From Promicromonospora sp. MEB111 (GTDB lineage: Bacteria > Actinomycetota > Actinomycetes > Actinomycetales > Cellulomonadaceae): DNA of 64,000 nt. Position numbers and translations under genes: made by a program. The stretch is taken from NCBI RefSeq assembly GCF_030209445.1, contig NZ_JARVSD010000005.1, positions 62,001-126,000 on the forward strand. Direction: 5' to 3'. The first letter of the stretch is position 1. Each line of letters opens with the position of its first letter. Below, one piece after another: positions 62,932 to 64,000 of this stretch. Under the pieces are notes generated by a model. The model had not been told where the DNA came from and searched no databases. It worked only from the letters and a program-made list of their open reading frames with translations.

Positions 62932-63205
62932 GATTTCCTCTCATTGGCCCGGCAGTACCGGAACGGTAGACCGCTCTGGGTTGCGGAAGTCATCGGATAG
63001 TGCGGGCTGACACGGTCCCGGGAGCCGCTACGCCGTCGTCGTCCACAGGTTCGTACACAGGTTCGCGTCCTCTGTGAGCAGAAAGTTACGCACGACTCGC
63101 CGTGGAAGGGCCTGTTCTCCGCGAATTCCTGCCGATCTGCTGGCAGTATGGGGCCTCGTCGTCGGGCGGGTACCGCCGCACGACGTGACCGAAGAAGGGA
63201 AACGC
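62932..63205. other. Divergent MFS/hup intergenic region
   Basis: This 274-base region holds the promoters of both flanking genes. A 12-base-period direct repeat CACAGGTTCG occurs at 63044-63053 and 63056-63065. GAAGAAGGGAA at about 63191 is the HU ribosome site. No clear -35/-10 pair could be set with confidence. Confidence 0.4.
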
Positions 63206-63487
63206 ATGTCGCTCAACAAGTCCGAGCTCGTCTCGGCCATCGCCAGCAAGGCCGAGATCAACAAGACCGAGGCCGAGGCCGCGCTCAACGCCTTCCAGGA
63301 GGTGCTGATCGAGTCGCTCGCCAAGGGCGAGGCCGTCAAGGTGACGGGCTTCCTCTCGGCCGAGCGCGTCGAGCGTGCCGCCCGCACGGGTCGCAACCCG
63401 CGCACCGGCGAGGAGATCTCGATCCCGGCGAACTTCGGTGTCAAGATCAGCGCCGGCTCGCTGCTGAAGAAGGCTGTCGCCAAGTGA
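63206..63487 (+). CDS. hup: HU family histone-like DNA-binding protein
   Basis: 93 residues from the ATG at 63206. The helical dimer core (MSLNKSELVSAIASKAEINK) and the DNA-binding arm region (GRNPRTGEEISIPANFGVKI) are both present, ending SLLKKAVAK. It compacts and bends DNA as a dimer. The length is that of a plain HU, without the Lys/Ala-rich tail found in mycobacterial HupB. A strong terminator follows. Confidence 0.95.
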   Translation: MSLNKSELVSAIASKAEINKTEAEAALNAFQEVLIESLAKGEAVKVTGFLSAERVERAARTGRNPRTGEEISIPANFGVKISAGSLLKKAVAK

Positions 63488-63514
63488 CGCTTCGCCGCTG
63501 AGCTCTTCAGCGAC

Positions 63515-63551
63515 GCGAAGGCCCGGCTCCCCCTGGGGGCCGGGCCTTCGC
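63515..63551. terminator. Hairpin terminator after hup
   Basis: GCGAAGGCCCGG and CCGGGCCTTCGC form a perfect 12-base stem with a further CCCC/GGGG part inside. It lies between convergent hup and the YbhN-like gene. Confidence 0.7.
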
Positions 63552-63556
63552 ACGTC

Positions 63557-64000
63557 TCAGAGGTCGCCCTTGCGCTCCAGGTACCGCATCGCGACCCAGC
63601 CGATCGGGATCCGGCCCCAGTAGGTGCACAGGCGGTACAGGATCGTCGCGGAGAACGCGATGGTGGCCGGCACCCCCGCGGCCGACAGACCGGCCGTCAG
63701 GGCGCCCTCCACGCCGCCCAGGCCGCCGGGCGTGGGGATGAGCGCACCCAGCGCGTTGCCGACCAGGTTGACGAGGGCGATGTCGACCAGCGAGAGCGAC
63801 TCCCCGAACGCCGCGAGGCAGCACCACAGGGCCACGATGTAGCCGAGCGTCATGATCAGGTTCCCGGCCACGCCCAGCGCCAGCCGGCCCGGGTGGCTCA
63901 GCATCTGCGCCAGCCGCGGCCACACCTGGCGCAGCCTCGGTCCGATGAAGCCCATGCCCCACCGCCGCACCGGCGGCACCAGCAGCGTCGCGACGACGGC
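63557..64000 (-). CDS. YbhN/UPF0104-type membrane protein, C-terminal part
   Basis: The frame is open to the right window edge, so the N-terminal part of this minus-strand gene lies outside. The visible ~147 residues carry four to five membrane spans and the conserved segment LVNLVGNALGALIPTPGGLGGVEGAL, plus YRLCTYWGRIPIGW. This matches the lysylphosphatidylglycerol-synthase transmembrane (flippase-like) region found in YbhN/MprF-type proteins. Whether a catalytic domain is attached cannot be seen. Confidence 0.85.
   Translation of the reverse strand, partial: AVVATLLVPPVRRWGMGFIGPRLRQVWPRLAQMLSHPGRLALGVAGNLIMTLGYIVALWCCLAAFGESLSLVDIALVNLVGNALGALIPTPGGLGGVEGALTAGLSAAGVPATIAFSATILYRLCTYWGRIPIGWVAMRYLERKGDL

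Overview
The window is very GC-rich DNA with G/C-ending codons, frequent GTG starts and tightly packed genes. It carries paired NarL-type two-component systems, many ECF or LuxR-type regulators, a long-form NadE with the actinobacterial catalytic-residue numbering, and many apparently leaderless genes. This fits an actinobacterium, and I infer the Cellulomonadaceae/Promicromonosporaceae part of the Micrococcales. Family names below rest on motifs read from the translations; no database search was possible. I see no rRNA, tRNA, CRISPR array, insertion sequence or prophage.

Layout. 1-3458: end of a carbohydrate ABC importer (binding protein cut by the window edge, two permeases) with a ROK regulator. 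3683-6196: a large surface protein built from xxxLxxG heptads. 6300-9689: two DUF305 proteins flanking a secreted LVIVD-repeat protein. 9729-13219: CPBP-like membrane protein, then cstA with its small YbdD/YjiX partner. 13284-17381: metallo-hydrolase, NarL-type kinase/regulator pair, Pro-rich exported protein. 17795-28757: a NatAB-like ABC exporter followed by five tandem paralogous membrane-anchored beta-propeller proteins, the most unusual locus here. 28806-34261: endonuclease IV family protein, epimerase, TetR-controlled membrane protein/flavoprotein operon, NUC1 nuclease. 34288-40332: PEP carboxylase, CbiX-like chelatase, 5'-3' exonuclease, unknown protein, CrcB pair. 40383-50957: a regulator-rich block (universal stress protein, SnoaL-fused ECF sigma, GAF/PP2C/ATPase phosphatase, large AAA-LuxR regulator, YCII plus its ECF sigma) with several small unknowns. 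51063-56656: class B penicillin-binding protein, lipoprotein, SHOCT protein, second kinase/regulator pair. 56846-64000: amidohydrolase, DUF4287, nadE, CopC-like protein, MFS exporter, HU protein, and a YbhN-type membrane protein cut by the right edge.

Genome-level patterns. At least fifteen genes, including all five propeller genes, have a TANNNT hexamer ending 6-7 bases before the start codon and no fitting ribosome site, so leaderless transcription is the simplest reading. Many gene ends carry long, almost perfect inverted repeats. Similar palindromes also sit between divergent genes, where they cannot be ordinary terminators. A 71-base interspersed repeat occurs at 18736-18806 and twice at 40892-41052, and copies begin exactly at stop codons.

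Best candidate for an undescribed system: the five-gene propeller array at 20050-28757. Each protein has a short N-terminal [FT][DE]L[VI][DE] motif, a variable acidic linker, one membrane span and an extracytoplasmic propeller-like domain with conserved cysteines. The first gene overlaps the stop codon of the ABC exporter permease.
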